From: Chloroflexota bacterium
GTDB lineage: Bacteria; Chloroflexota; UBA11872; UBA12225
Direction: 5' to 3'
Assembly: GCA_030447525.1 (NCBI GenBank)
Contig: JAUJOR010000022.1
Location: 1 to 64,000 of the forward strand
DNA: 64,000 nucleotides
Shown here: in pieces, positions 1-8,017 of the stretch
Layout of the letters: the number at the start of each line of letters is the position of its first letter
Numbering within the stretch: the first letter of the stretch is position 1
Made by a program: the position numbers and the translations under genes
Notes under the pieces: model-generated
What the model saw: only the letters and a program-made list of their open reading frames with translations
What the model was told of the DNA's origin: nothing
The model's database searches: none

Positions 1-1163
1 GCGAGGCCCTCCGGGACAGCGTCCTGCCGCTGGAGAAGCCCTCCGGCGAGGTCGTAGGCCTCTACGAGGAGCTCTCCGACCAGATGCGCCCGGCCATCCT
101 GGTCGGTATCCTGGTGCTCGGTCTGCTAATGATGCTCAAGACCACGAACTACGATCTGGCCTACGCGAGCTTCGCGGGCCTGCCCAGGTTGTTGGGGGCG
201 GCGATAGCCCTGGCCTTCCTGCCGCAGTTCATGGAGATCTTGACCGGCCTCTCCACGGGCATCTCGGCCGCCTTCTTCCCCGATGGGGCGCAGATGAAGG
301 ATGCCTACGCCGAGCTGTGGAAGGCGCGCTTGGCCACCCTCGTCACCGGCACCGGCATCCTGACGATACTCTTGGAGATCGGACTCCTGGTAGTAGGCTT
401 CCTGGTGGTGATCGTCGCCATGCTCAATAACATCGTCTTCAACCTGCTGTTCATCGCCGCTCCCTTCGCGTTGGTGGGCTCGCTGTTGCCGGGCCTCTCC
501 TCGCTCGCCGCCTCTTGGTTCCGGGGCATCCTGGCCTGCGCGGCAATACCGGTCCTGTGGGCCATAGAGATAGGGGTGGGGGTCTTCGTGGTCAGGAGCC
601 CGGGGGCGATCTTCGGCGACTACGCCTCCTCGGCGGGCTTCTTCTCCGACGGGATAGCGACCTCGCTGGCGGCCATCCTGGTCCTCTGGATCATGTACAA
701 AACGCCCTTCAAGTTGCTGGAGTGGGCGTTCAACGTCCAGCTTGGGGGCGGGCTGATGGGCGCGGTGGTCAAGGGCGTCGCCATACGAGGCGCAATGGGC
801 GCCATAGGCGGGGCCGTCTCCGGTCTGAAGGCTTCAATGGCCGCCAGCACGGGTGCCGGTGCTGGCGGCGATACGGGCGGCGGCTCGAGCAGCGCGCCCT
901 CGAGGACGGCCCTGTCCGGGGGGAGCATAAGGGCCTCGCTCGGCGGTGGCACCAGCGGCGGGGGCCAACTCAGGGGCAAGACCGCCGGCGTGCCACGTAA
1001 CAACCTGCCCCCGGGCGGACCTTCCGACCAGAGGGCTCTGCCGCCGGCGAGCACCGAGGCTGTCGCGAAGTTCCTCAAGGAGAACGGCTCCTCGAATGAT
1101 ACGACGTACCCGCAGCGTCCCCGCAACTTCGGTCGCCAGAGGTCGCCCAAAGATGGGAGATGA
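1..1163 (+). CDS. TrbL/VirB6-like conjugation membrane protein (5' end outside the window)
   Basis: The frame is already open at base 3 and the first in-window ATG is at 84, so the gene begins upstream of the window. The visible product has about six to seven long hydrophobic segments in its first ~240 residues, then a Gly/Ser/Thr/Pro-rich hydrophilic tail of about 110 residues. This layout, with a short hydrophobic block ending in a Thr-Pro-Phe-Lys-Leu stretch just before the tail, resembles the TrbL/VirB6 inner-membrane channel proteins of type IV secretion and conjugation systems in actinobacteria and Chloroflexota. No other conjugation gene lies in the window, so the assignment rests on topology alone. 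It would be the end of an integrated element or plasmid module lying to the left. A generic multi-span membrane protein is the alternative. Confidence 0.55.
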   Translation, partial: EALRDSVLPLEKPSGEVVGLYEELSDQMRPAILVGILVLGLLMMLKTTNYDLAYASFAGLPRLLGAAIALAFLPQFMEILTGLSTGISAAFFPDGAQMKDAYAELWKARLATLVTGTGILTILLEIGLLVVGFLVVIVAMLNNIVFNLLFIAAPFALVGSLLPGLSSLAASWFRGILACAAIPVLWAIEIGVGVFVVRSPGAIFGDYASSAGFFSDGIATSLAAILVLWIMYKTPFKLLEWAFNVQLGGGLMGAVVKGVAIRGAMGAIGGAVSGLKASMAASTGAGAGGDTGGGSSSAPSRTALSGGSIRASLGGGTSGGGQLRGKTAGVPRNNLPPGGPSDQRALPPASTEAVAKFLKENGSSNDTTYPQRPRNFGRQRSPKDGR

Positions 1164-1175
1164 ATCGGGTATGGG

Positions 1176-1255
1176 GTGCACGGCCGGCACGGAGGATCTC
1201 CGATAGAAGGTCTGGTCGGTATCGGCATCCTTACGCTGCTGGCGAGCCCGCTGGC

Positions 1256-1277
<22 letters not shown>
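1176..1277 (+). other. Possible start of a next gene, lost in the homopolymer
   Basis: A GTG at 1176, 12 bases after the stop of the preceding membrane protein, opens a frame whose product begins with a short polar stretch and then a hydrophobic segment (IEGLVGIGILTLLASPLA) before running into poly-glycine encoded by the G run. It looks like the N-terminus of a small membrane or exported protein of the same operon, interrupted where the sequence becomes homopolymeric. The real reading frame after 1256 cannot be known. Confidence 0.25.
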
Positions 1278-1311
<34 letters not shown>

Positions 1312-1351
1312 ACCGCAGTCGGTCAGACGAGCTACGAGAGGGGAGGTCACC

Positions 1352-2341
1352 ATGGCAGTCGCAACCGGGGTGAAGGTGGACGTGGAGCGCTTCCATGACC
1401 AGGGTTACCTGGTGGTGGAGGACGTTCTGGACGTGGAGCGGGATCTTGATCCCGTGGTCGCCGAGTACACCCAGCTCCTGGACGAGCTGGCGGCCAGGTG
1501 GCACGCGGAGGGGAAGATCTCGTCCACACACGCCACGCTGCCCTTCGTGCAGCGCCTGGCGCAGGTGCTCACCGAGATGGGCCGGGCGGGCTACGCCCCT
1601 TTCGACATCTCCCTGCCCTTCGCCAAGGTCACCGAGGAGACCCCTATCCACCTCGGACCGGCCACGTTTCACATGCTCACCAGCCCGCGCCTGATCGACG
1701 CCGTGGAGCAGGTGATCGGTCCGGAGATCCTCTCTAATCCCATCCAGCACGTGCGCATCAAGCCCCCGGAACGTCTCCTACCCGAGGAGTTCCGCAACTC
1801 CCTGGTGGGACGAACGGACTGGCACCAGGACCAGGGGGTGGCCTTGCCGGAGGTGGACGAGACGGACATGCTTACCGTCTGGCTCCCGGTGACGGACGCC
1901 ACGATAGAGAACGGCTGCCTGTGCGTTGTCCCCCAGAGCCACACTCGCGGTCTGGTCACCCACTGCCCCGGCCGAGCGGAAGGGCGTGCGGGTTTGCACA
2001 TCCCCGACGAGATCCGGGGCACCGACTATACCCCGGTGCCGATCAAGCGGGGTGGCGCCCTGTTCCTGCACCGTCGGACGATGCACGCAGCCCTGAGCAA
2101 TCTCAGCGATGGGGCGCGCTGGAGCTTTGACCTGCGCTACCAGCCCATCGGGCAGCCCACCGGACGGCCCTGGTTCCCGAGCTTCGTCGTCCGCAGCCGC
2201 CGGCACCCGGAGACGGAGGTGCACGACTGGCGGGTGTGGGCAGACCTCTGGAGGGCCACCCGCTCCCGTCTCGCCTCCACTCCCCCAGAGGGGAAGTTCA
2301 ACCGCTGGACGGGGCAAGAGGCCGTCTGCGAGGTAGCCTGA
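1352..2341 (+). CDS. Phytanoyl-CoA dioxygenase (PhyH) family protein
   Basis: This 329-residue product is an Fe(II)/2-oxoglutarate-dependent oxygenase of the PhyH family, which hydroxylates small organic substrates; the substrate here is unknown. The facial triad is visible: His and Asp in the HQD motif near residue 156 (TDWHQDQG) and the distal His in a FLHRRTMHAA stretch near residue 240, followed about 17 residues later by an Arg that would hold 2-oxoglutarate. The start at 1352 follows a GAGGGGAGGT ribosome site; a longer frame through the upstream homopolymer is not credible. The stop codon lies on the edge of a dispersed repeat (2338-2416). It is the first gene after the homopolymer and has no operon partner on its strand. 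Confidence 0.85.
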   Translation: MAVATGVKVDVERFHDQGYLVVEDVLDVERDLDPVVAEYTQLLDELAARWHAEGKISSTHATLPFVQRLAQVLTEMGRAGYAPFDISLPFAKVTEETPIHLGPATFHMLTSPRLIDAVEQVIGPEILSNPIQHVRIKPPERLLPEEFRNSLVGRTDWHQDQGVALPEVDETDMLTVWLPVTDATIENGCLCVVPQSHTRGLVTHCPGRAEGRAGLHIPDEIRGTDYTPVPIKRGGALFLHRRTMHAALSNLSDGARWSFDLRYQPIGQPTGRPWFPSFVVRSRRHPETEVHDWRVWADLWRATRSRLASTPPEGKFNRWTGQEAVCEVA

Positions 2342-2416
2342 GCGGGCTCAGCGGGTTCGGGGTGCTCCTTCGAGCAGTGCTCGGCTGGAGCATCTGTGAA
2401 GGACTTTTCCATAGGT
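2338..2416 (+). repeat. 3'-end repeat family A, copy 1
   Basis: A copy of a ~70-bp dispersed element. It starts at the CTGAGCGGG that supplies the PhyH stop codon and ends with GAAGGACTTTTCCATAGGT. It contains TCCTTC and GAAGGA arms that could pair just ahead of a short T run. Other copies are at 4900-4968 (minus), 39178-39246 (minus), 42142-42211 (plus) and 47857-47927 (minus). Confidence 0.75.
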
Positions 2417-2516
2417 ACGTAGAGCGGCCCCTCGCCACCCTACGCCCGGGCGGCTTGGCCAAGGCAGCCTGATCCTCCCCGCCCCAGCGGGGCATGAGCG
2501 GCACGCCCCGCCGGTA

Positions 2517-3182
2517 TCAGCCCGCCGGCATCGGTCGAGCGGGGCGGGGTGGGCCCAGGCTACGCCCTACGACAGCGTACAGCGGGTCGGTGCCGGGACT
2601 CCCGGGGCTGCGGTCGAGCGCCTCAACGTCAGTCCAGGTCCCGGCGGCCCGCAGGTAGCCTTCTACCAGGCTGACGTGCCCTGCGTCGTCCAGCATCCGC
2701 CACGCGGCCACGGCCTTGGTCGGGAAGCAGCGGTTGGAGAACGTGATCACCACCGGGGCGCCCGGGCGCAGCGCTCGCCCCACCTCGCGCAGCACAGCCA
2801 CCGGCTGTGTGAGGTACTGGATGGAGACGCAGATCCCGGCGCCGTCGAACGCGCCATCGGCGAAGGGGAGGTCGGGCTCCCGATTAAGGTCCTGCACGGT
2901 GCAGGCGTCCAGGCGCGGGTTGGCCGCCAGTTCGGCGCGGTTCATCCCCAGGCCGACGACGTGCCGGTAGCGTACCTCCGGCGGGAGGTGACTGACCCAA
3001 CTGCTCATCAGGTCGAGGATGGCTCCTTCGGCCGGGAAGCGCTCCCGATAGAGCTGGGTCACGGCGGCGAGAGCCGCTTCATCGATGTGGGTTACCAGCC
3101 GTGGCTGGCGGTAGAAGCCGGCATCAGGCGTCTCGTCAACGCGCCGAAACGCCCCCGGCGGCAGACGCTCCAGCAGCTCCAT
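2517..3182 (-). CDS. Class I SAM-dependent methyltransferase
   Basis: This 221-residue protein looks like a Methyltransf_11-type enzyme. It has a motif-I-like strand (AILDLMSSW, near residue 55) with an acidic residue replacing part of the usual glycine loop, a second acidic strand near residue 90, a DLPFADGAFDG motif (post-II) near residue 105, and a VLREVGRALRPGAPVVITFSN motif III region. The substrate cannot be told. The start at 3182 is preferred over an ATG 37 codons upstream because a GGTGAGGA site precedes it and the longer N-terminus is low-complexity. The gene follows the HtrA protease on the same strand 44 bases downstream, so the two may be co-transcribed. The region between it and PhyH holds only the family A repeat. 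Confidence 0.75.
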   Translation of the reverse strand: MELLERLPPGAFRRVDETPDAGFYRQPRLVTHIDEAALAAVTQLYRERFPAEGAILDLMSSWVSHLPPEVRYRHVVGLGMNRAELAANPRLDACTVQDLNREPDLPFADGAFDGAGICVSIQYLTQPVAVLREVGRALRPGAPVVITFSNRCFPTKAVAAWRMLDDAGHVSLVEGYLRAAGTWTDVEALDRSPGSPGTDPLYAVVGRSLGPPRPARPMPAG

Positions 3183-3226
3183 AGGTCTCGTCCTCACCCC
3201 CGTTCTACGAGCCCGGCCTACGGGGG

Positions 3227-4633
3227 CTAGTCCGCGCCGGCCGGCCAGGCATCCAGGATGGCCCGGACCTCCTGGCGTGCCCCGTCGCGCCACACGGTCA
3301 GGGTGACCACGTCCCCGCGCTGCTTGGTATCCAGGAAGGCCGATAGGTCTGCCGGGCGTTGTATGGGACGGCCGTCCACGGCCAGGAGGACGTCACCGCC
3401 GCGCGCCAGGGCCCCGGGGGTCGTCCCTTCTCCAGGCGTACCGCCCCGCAGGCCGGCACGGGCGGCCGGACTGCCGGGGACGACGGCGGCAAGGAGCACC
3501 CCCTGAGTTACGTCTCCCGGGAGGACGGCATCACGCGCAACCTCGGCGTCCAGGGGGAGGCCACTAATCCCCAGCCAGGCGTGCTGCACCGTCTGCCCGG
3601 CCAGGAGCCGGGGGAGCAGACGCTTGACCGTGTTGCTGGGAATGGCGAAGCCGACGCCGACGTTCGCCCGCACCGGGCTCCCGATGGCGGTGGTGACGCC
3701 GATCACCTCGCCGGCGGCGTTGAGCAGCGGCCCCCCGGAGCTCCCGGGGTTGATGGCGGCGTCGGTCTGGATCATCCCGCGCTGCGGTCGCCCGGCTGCC
3801 TGTCCGAAGTCACGGTTGATGGCGCTGATGATGCCGGCGGTAAGGGTGTGATCGAGACCGAACGGCGTACCGATGGCCACGGCCAGGTCCCCAGGCTCCA
3901 TCGTATCGGAGTCGCCCAGCGGGGCGATGGCCACCTTTCCGCCCAGCAGGTTGGCCTTGAGCAAGGCCAGGTCGGCGTCGGGCGCCCGTCCCACGATCTC
4001 GGCCCTGACGCGTGTCCCGTCGAGGAGCAGGACGTTCACGCGTGAAGCCCCGTCCACGACGTGGTAGTTGGTGATGATGTGACCGGCGCCGTCGATAACG
4101 AAGCCGCTGCCTTGCCCGTTGGGCACGAGCGGGGGCGTGTCTAGTGCCCCCGGTGCCCCCGGTACCCCCGGCAGTCCCGGGGTGCGGGGCCGCGGGCCCC
4201 GGCCGGGGCCCGCGGTCTGCACGCTCACCACCGCCGGGCCCACCTGCTTGTAGATGGCCTTGAGGCTCCCCGGATCGCTCACCGCCGGGTTCTGGCCGCT
4301 CACCGCCGGACCGGCACTCACCGTCTGGGGGACGAGCTGCCCGCGCCCCAGGCTCGCCGCCGTGACGGCGCTCCCGGCCACTCCGCCAACTGTGCCGGCC
4401 ACCACCACGGCGGCCAGCAGCGCGCCGGCCAGGCGGCCCCCGGCGCCTCGGATGGTGTGCGGCGTCGCCTGCGCCGCCGGTGGCGACACAGGTGACGCCT
4501 GATCCCCTCCCGCCGGCCGCCCTCCCTGCTGGCCCCCGGACGATCCTGGAAGACCCTCAAAGGTGCTGGTGTTGGCCGGCAGCCAGCCGCTCGGCCGCCC
4601 CGCCCCACCCGTGTCCCGCACTCGCTCGTCCAT
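3227..4633 (-). CDS. HtrA/DegP-like trypsin-type serine protease with PDZ domain
   Basis: This 468-residue membrane-anchored S1C protease would degrade or refold damaged proteins outside the cytoplasmic membrane. It has a hydrophilic Pro/Gly-rich cytoplasmic N-terminus, one membrane segment near residues 68-92, then a protease domain with His181 (TNYHVVDG), Asp211 (DADLALL) and nucleophile Ser289 (PGSSGG, the usual GNSGG with Asn replaced by Ser). A single PDZ domain follows from about residue 350, with a loop expanded by Gly/Thr. The start at 4633 has an AGGGAGG site upstream; a 27-residue longer frame lacks one. The methyltransferase gene follows. A second, soluble-looking HtrA-like protease lies at 6894-7838. 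Confidence 0.92.
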   Translation of the reverse strand: MDERVRDTGGAGRPSGWLPANTSTFEGLPGSSGGQQGGRPAGGDQASPVSPPAAQATPHTIRGAGGRLAGALLAAVVVAGTVGGVAGSAVTAASLGRGQLVPQTVSAGPAVSGQNPAVSDPGSLKAIYKQVGPAVVSVQTAGPGRGPRPRTPGLPGVPGAPGALDTPPLVPNGQGSGFVIDGAGHIITNYHVVDGASRVNVLLLDGTRVRAEIVGRAPDADLALLKANLLGGKVAIAPLGDSDTMEPGDLAVAIGTPFGLDHTLTAGIISAINRDFGQAAGRPQRGMIQTDAAINPGSSGGPLLNAAGEVIGVTTAIGSPVRANVGVGFAIPSNTVKRLLPRLLAGQTVQHAWLGISGLPLDAEVARDAVLPGDVTQGVLLAAVVPGSPAARAGLRGGTPGEGTTPGALARGGDVLLAVDGRPIQRPADLSAFLDTKQRGDVVTLTVWRDGARQEVRAILDAWPAGAD

Positions 4634-4899
4634 CCCGTCCGCCTCCCTTATGGACACCCCCAGCGCTCCGTCCGCCACAGTACGAAGCGCCGCCGATGGG
4701 CCTTGACCGGGCACTGGATGGCGTCACCAGCCCCAGGTCCCTTGTCAAGAGGTTAGGGCCCCCAGCTCAAGGCCCCCTCAGCAAGCTGTAAGAAGTCGGT
4801 AAGAGCCCGCTGGGGACGTCCCCCTCGATGCAGACCTGGACAAACCAACAGACCAGTGGAGCCTCGTGCCAGGGGTGCAGCGCTCGGCGGGCGCTATGC

Positions 4900-4968
4900 A
4901 CCTATGGAAAAGTCCTTCGTAGATGCTCCAGGTGAGAGTGCTCGGGAGCGCATCCGTGACCCGCTTAG
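4900..4968 (-). repeat. 3'-end repeat family A, copy 2
   Basis: Read on the minus strand this copy starts CTAAGCGGGT and ends CGAAGGACTTTTCCATAGGT. It lies immediately after, and supplies the stop codon of, the truncated enolase-superfamily gene on the same strand. Its last 31 bases match copy 1 at all but two or three positions. Confidence 0.8.
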
Positions 4969-5717
4969 GGCCTGACCACCGTCCCGTCCGCCTTGCGGTC
5001 CTCGGCGACGTAGCGAGGCTGCCTCGCCCGCTGTGGGTCGAGCAGCTTGGCCAGGGCGACGGCCATGTTGGGCCGCAGGTGCTCGTGCACGTCGTGAGTC
5101 AGCTTGGGCCCGTAGCCGAGCTTGTCCCGCAGGTGGGCGAACATCCCGGTCACCGTCTCGACGTAGGTCTCGTCGTCGAAGGCCCGGGTCTGCTGTGGGA
5201 GGGCGTTCCTGGGCATCCCGGCCCCGGCGGCATCGCGGAAGCCCCCTCCACCGTAGGGTCCCAGCTGGCAGCGGACGTACTGCCAGCCGTCCTCCAGGTA
5301 GCGGCGGACGTCATCCTCCAGGGCCTGGAGGGTCTGCCCGCCGGCATGGGCGTAGCACGGCACGGCCGTGCGGCAGGGTCCGCCGAGAAGCTGGTACACC
5401 GGCATCCCGGCCTCTTTGCCCTTGATATCCCAGAGGGCGATGTCGATCCCGCCCAGGGCGGTGTTCAGCGTTGGTCCGGTGCGCCAGTACCCGCTGGTGA
5501 AGGTGGACTGCCAGATATCTTCGACGTGGCCGGCATCCCGCCCGATCAGGCGCGGGGCCATCCACTCCTCCACGGCGGCGACCACTGCCCCGGTGGCGTT
5601 GTACTCGTGGGCCGAGCCGATGCCGTAGAGCCCCGGCTGGTCGGTGTACACCTTGACGATCACCCAGGTTCCGGTCGCTCGGGTGCGGATGCAGCGGATG
5701 TCCGTGATTTTCGGCAT
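4965..5717 (-). pseudogene. Truncated mandelate racemase/RspA-type enolase-superfamily protein
   Basis: The 250-residue product matches the N-terminal capping domain and first part of the barrel of the RspA/D-mannonate dehydratase branch of the enolase superfamily, including GGIDIALWDIKGK and the HDVHEHLRP motif that carries the first metal ligand. Family members are about 400 residues long and need two more acidic metal ligands further on. Here similarity stops after AKLLDP and is replaced by about 20 unrelated residues ending in a stop inside a dispersed repeat. It therefore lacks the rest of the active site and is probably not catalytic. The start at 5717 follows a GAGGG site. Its loss probably involved a rearrangement at the repeat. 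Function before truncation was likely sugar-acid dehydration or a related reaction. Confidence 0.8.
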
Positions 5718-5863
5718 GGCCCTCGACTCCCAAGTCTGCGGTCTGACGTCTGCGGCCTCAAGGTGGCCGGGACCCGTTTCGGCCGCCATTATGTCCCATC
5801 GGCGCGACCCAACGCTGCAGACCCTCCCATTGCTCTATAGGTCTGAGACCTGGGAGCTGAGAC

Positions 5864-6529
5864 TTACAGGGCGACGAGCCCCCGCTGAGCGCCGATGCGT
5901 GCCGCCTCGGTGCGGCTCCCGGCCCCCAGCTTGGCGAGCACGGCGGCGACGTGGAACTTCACCGTGTGCTCGCTGATCCCCAGGCGCCGGGCGATGACCT
6001 TGTTGGCCAGGCCCTCGGCGACGAGTCCCAGGACTTCCTGCTCCCGCCCGGTCAGCTCGCTTTCGCCACCGTCAGCCGGGGAGATGGCGTTACCGCTGCC
6101 GGGACGGGCCAGGAGGTGTGCGGCCAGGATAGGATCCAGGGTCACCAGCCCGCTGGCAACGGCGCGGATGGCGGCGATCAGCTGGTCACCGCTCGTCTCC
6201 CGGGGGACGTAGGCCCATGCCCGGCCGCCGAGATCGGTCGCCAGGCGCTCGTCGTTGGGGATGGGGCCGAGGATCACCAGCCCCGCCCGGCGCCCGGCGC
6301 CGTCGAGCCTGGCCAGGTCACTGCTGTCCTGCGTTGATGCAGGATCGACGACCACGACGTCTACTGGGTCGAGAACTCCCGGCGCGCTCAAGGCATCCAT
6401 GGCCGGGGCCTCGCCGGCGATTTGGAGATCACCGGCCTCGCCGACGAGGGCTCGCAGCCCCGCCCGCACAGCTGGGAGCGCGGAAATGACGAAGACACGC
6501 AGCGTGGCGTCCGGACACGGCCCGTTCAT
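5864..6529 (-). CDS. NarL/LuxR-family response regulator
   Basis: This 221-residue regulator has an N-terminal receiver domain with phospho-acceptor Asp62 (VDVVVVDP) and a C-terminal LuxR helix-turn-helix (about residues 155-215: ELTGREQEVLGLVAEG, ISEHTVKFHV). The receiver is degenerate: the usual acidic pair at the end of the first strand is replaced by VFVISALPA, so it may not be regulated by normal phosphorylation. It is the last gene of a minus-strand cluster with an OmpR-type regulator, a histidine kinase and an HtrA-like protease, which suggests a role in the same stress response. No histidine kinase of the matching HisKA_3 type is in the window. Confidence 0.9.
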   Translation of the reverse strand: MNGPCPDATLRVFVISALPAVRAGLRALVGEAGDLQIAGEAPAMDALSAPGVLDPVDVVVVDPASTQDSSDLARLDGAGRRAGLVILGPIPNDERLATDLGGRAWAYVPRETSGDQLIAAIRAVASGLVTLDPILAAHLLARPGSGNAISPADGGESELTGREQEVLGLVAEGLANKVIARRLGISEHTVKFHVAAVLAKLGAGSRTEAARIGAQRGLVAL

Positions 6530-6583
6530 CAGTCGGCGTCGGTCTCTCAGTGGGGGAGCCGGGGCGGACCCGGGGCGTCCCTC

Positions 6584-6742
6584 TCAGGCCGCTCCGGGCT
6601 CAGGCGGTCCGAGGGCCACCGAAGTGGGGTCTACGCGGGGACGTACCTCAACGACGCTGACCTGCGCCCGCTCGGCCATGGCGGCAGCCGCCGCGCCAAT
6701 ATCCCCCATCACCGCCGGTTGCGCCACCATCCGAGTCGCCAT
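6584..6742 (-). pseudogene. Fragment of an HtrA-like protease N-terminus
   Basis: A 52-residue frame begins at an ATG preceded by AGAAAGAAAG and contains IGAAAAAMAERAQVSVVEVR, which resembles the start of the protease domain of S1C serine proteases (alanine-rich helix, then a Ser-Val-Val-x-Val-Arg strand, as in the intact neighbours). The frame ends soon after, before the catalytic His. It may be the remnant of a third protease gene between the intact protease and the LuxR regulator, or an independent small protein with coincidental similarity. A copy of repeat family B lies just upstream of it. Confidence 0.4.
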
Positions 6743-6780
6743 CTTTCTTTCTGCACTCGCGCCGATCAGGGGCACGAGAC

Positions 6781-6838
6781 TTCAACCTGGTACGGGGTGA
6801 TCGCCGGTGATTTGGACACCCCCGTTGCCGTGCTAACG
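6781..6838 (+). repeat. Dispersed repeat family B, copy 1
   Basis: The 57-58 bases from TTCAACCTGGTACGG to CTAACG match 58824-58880 at about five of every six positions, including the block GCCGGTGAT and CGTTGCCGT. It sits between the HtrA-like protease gene and a protease fragment. The unit TTGGACACCC recurs once more at its right end. Confidence 0.7.
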
Positions 6839-6893
6839 CTGCTTGGACACCCTGGCTGGCCGGCACGATAGCTCCGAGTGACGGCTCACCTGG

Positions 6894-7838
6894 TCAAGGG
6901 CGCTCGCCGACGGACAGCGTCAGGTCGCGGGGCTCGCCACCACGGATGACCCGGGCGGCCGTCGGCTGGCCGACGCGGTCGGGCCCGAGTGAGTTCAGGA
7001 GGTCGTCGGTGTGGCGCACCGGCTGACCGCCGAAGGCCACCAGGACGTCTCCCAGGAGCAGGCCACCCCGTTCGGCCGGGCTCCCTTCCTCGACGCCGAC
7101 GATCAACAGCCCCGTCTCCTGGCCCAATGCCAGCTTCTGGCGCAGGGTCTCGGGGATGGCCACGGGCTGGCTGGTCAGCCCCAGGTAGCCTCGCTTGATG
7201 CGGCCGTGGCTGGTGAGGGCGGCCGTGACTCGCTCCACCGTCTCCAGCGGGATGGCCACGCCGTAGTCCCCGCCGCGGTAGGACGTCGCCAAGCCGAGCA
7301 TGCGGCCAGACGTGTCCACCATCGCCCCGCCTGAGAACCCGGGGAAAAAGGTGGCGTCCGTGCGGATCGTCCCTTCCAGCCATCCCCCGCGGCGCGTGCG
7401 CCCCGGCCCGCCGATGGCGCTGACCACCCCGATGCTCGCTGCCGGGCCGGCGCCAGGTCGGGCCACCAGGAGGGCCAGGTTCCCCACCCTGGGCGCCGGG
7501 CCGCGTTGGATCGGCGTCAGGTCTGTGGCCTGGACGCGGAGCAGGGCCAGGTCCGTACCTGCATCCCGGCCTACGATAGTTGCCCCCACCGTGCGTCCGT
7601 CCGCCAGTCCCACGGCCAGGTCCTCGTCCCGCTCCAGGACGTGGTCGGCGGTCAAGATCAGGCCGTTCGGCCCCCAGACGACCCCACTCGCCCCCATGCG
7701 CCGGCGAGCTTCCACCCGCACGACGGAGGCCCCGGCCTGGGCCACCGCCCCGGCCAGGGCGTCGGAAAAGACGCTCAACACCTGCCCTGCCTCGGTCCCG
7801 CCCGTGGCGATGCCCGTTCCCGCGGTCTCTCCTGCCAT
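6894..7838 (-). CDS. HtrA-like S1C serine protease with PDZ domain, no membrane anchor
   Basis: This 314-residue product has the S1C triad His66 (TADHVL), Asp96 (GTDLALL) and Ser169 (PGFSGG) and a PDZ domain from about residue 205. Unlike the protease at 3227-4633 it has no signal peptide or membrane segment, so as read it would be cytoplasmic. The start at 7838 is chosen because AGAGGGAG lies six bases upstream; in-frame starts at 7844 and 7877 are possible but less well spaced. It lies downstream of a two-component pair on the same strand and upstream of a LuxR regulator, which points to protein quality control under stress. The usual GNSGG is GFSGG here. Confidence 0.85.
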   Translation of the reverse strand: MAGETAGTGIATGGTEAGQVLSVFSDALAGAVAQAGASVVRVEARRRMGASGVVWGPNGLILTADHVLERDEDLAVGLADGRTVGATIVGRDAGTDLALLRVQATDLTPIQRGPAPRVGNLALLVARPGAGPAASIGVVSAIGGPGRTRRGGWLEGTIRTDATFFPGFSGGAMVDTSGRMLGLATSYRGGDYGVAIPLETVERVTAALTSHGRIKRGYLGLTSQPVAIPETLRQKLALGQETGLLIVGVEEGSPAERGGLLLGDVLVAFGGQPVRHTDDLLNSLGPDRVGQPTAARVIRGGEPRDLTLSVGERP

Positions 7839-8017
7839 GACCATCTCCCTCTGAAATCCCCAATCCTGCACTGACATCAGCGTAGGGGGTAAGCGGGGGA
7901 GATGACATCGGTCAAAGGAGTGGCCCGGCCCCTAGCACTTCGGCTAGGCCGGCGCCCTTCCGGCCCCTGCCGGCGTCACTCTGATCAGCCCCGCATCGGC
8001 CCGGACGTGCGCCTCGC

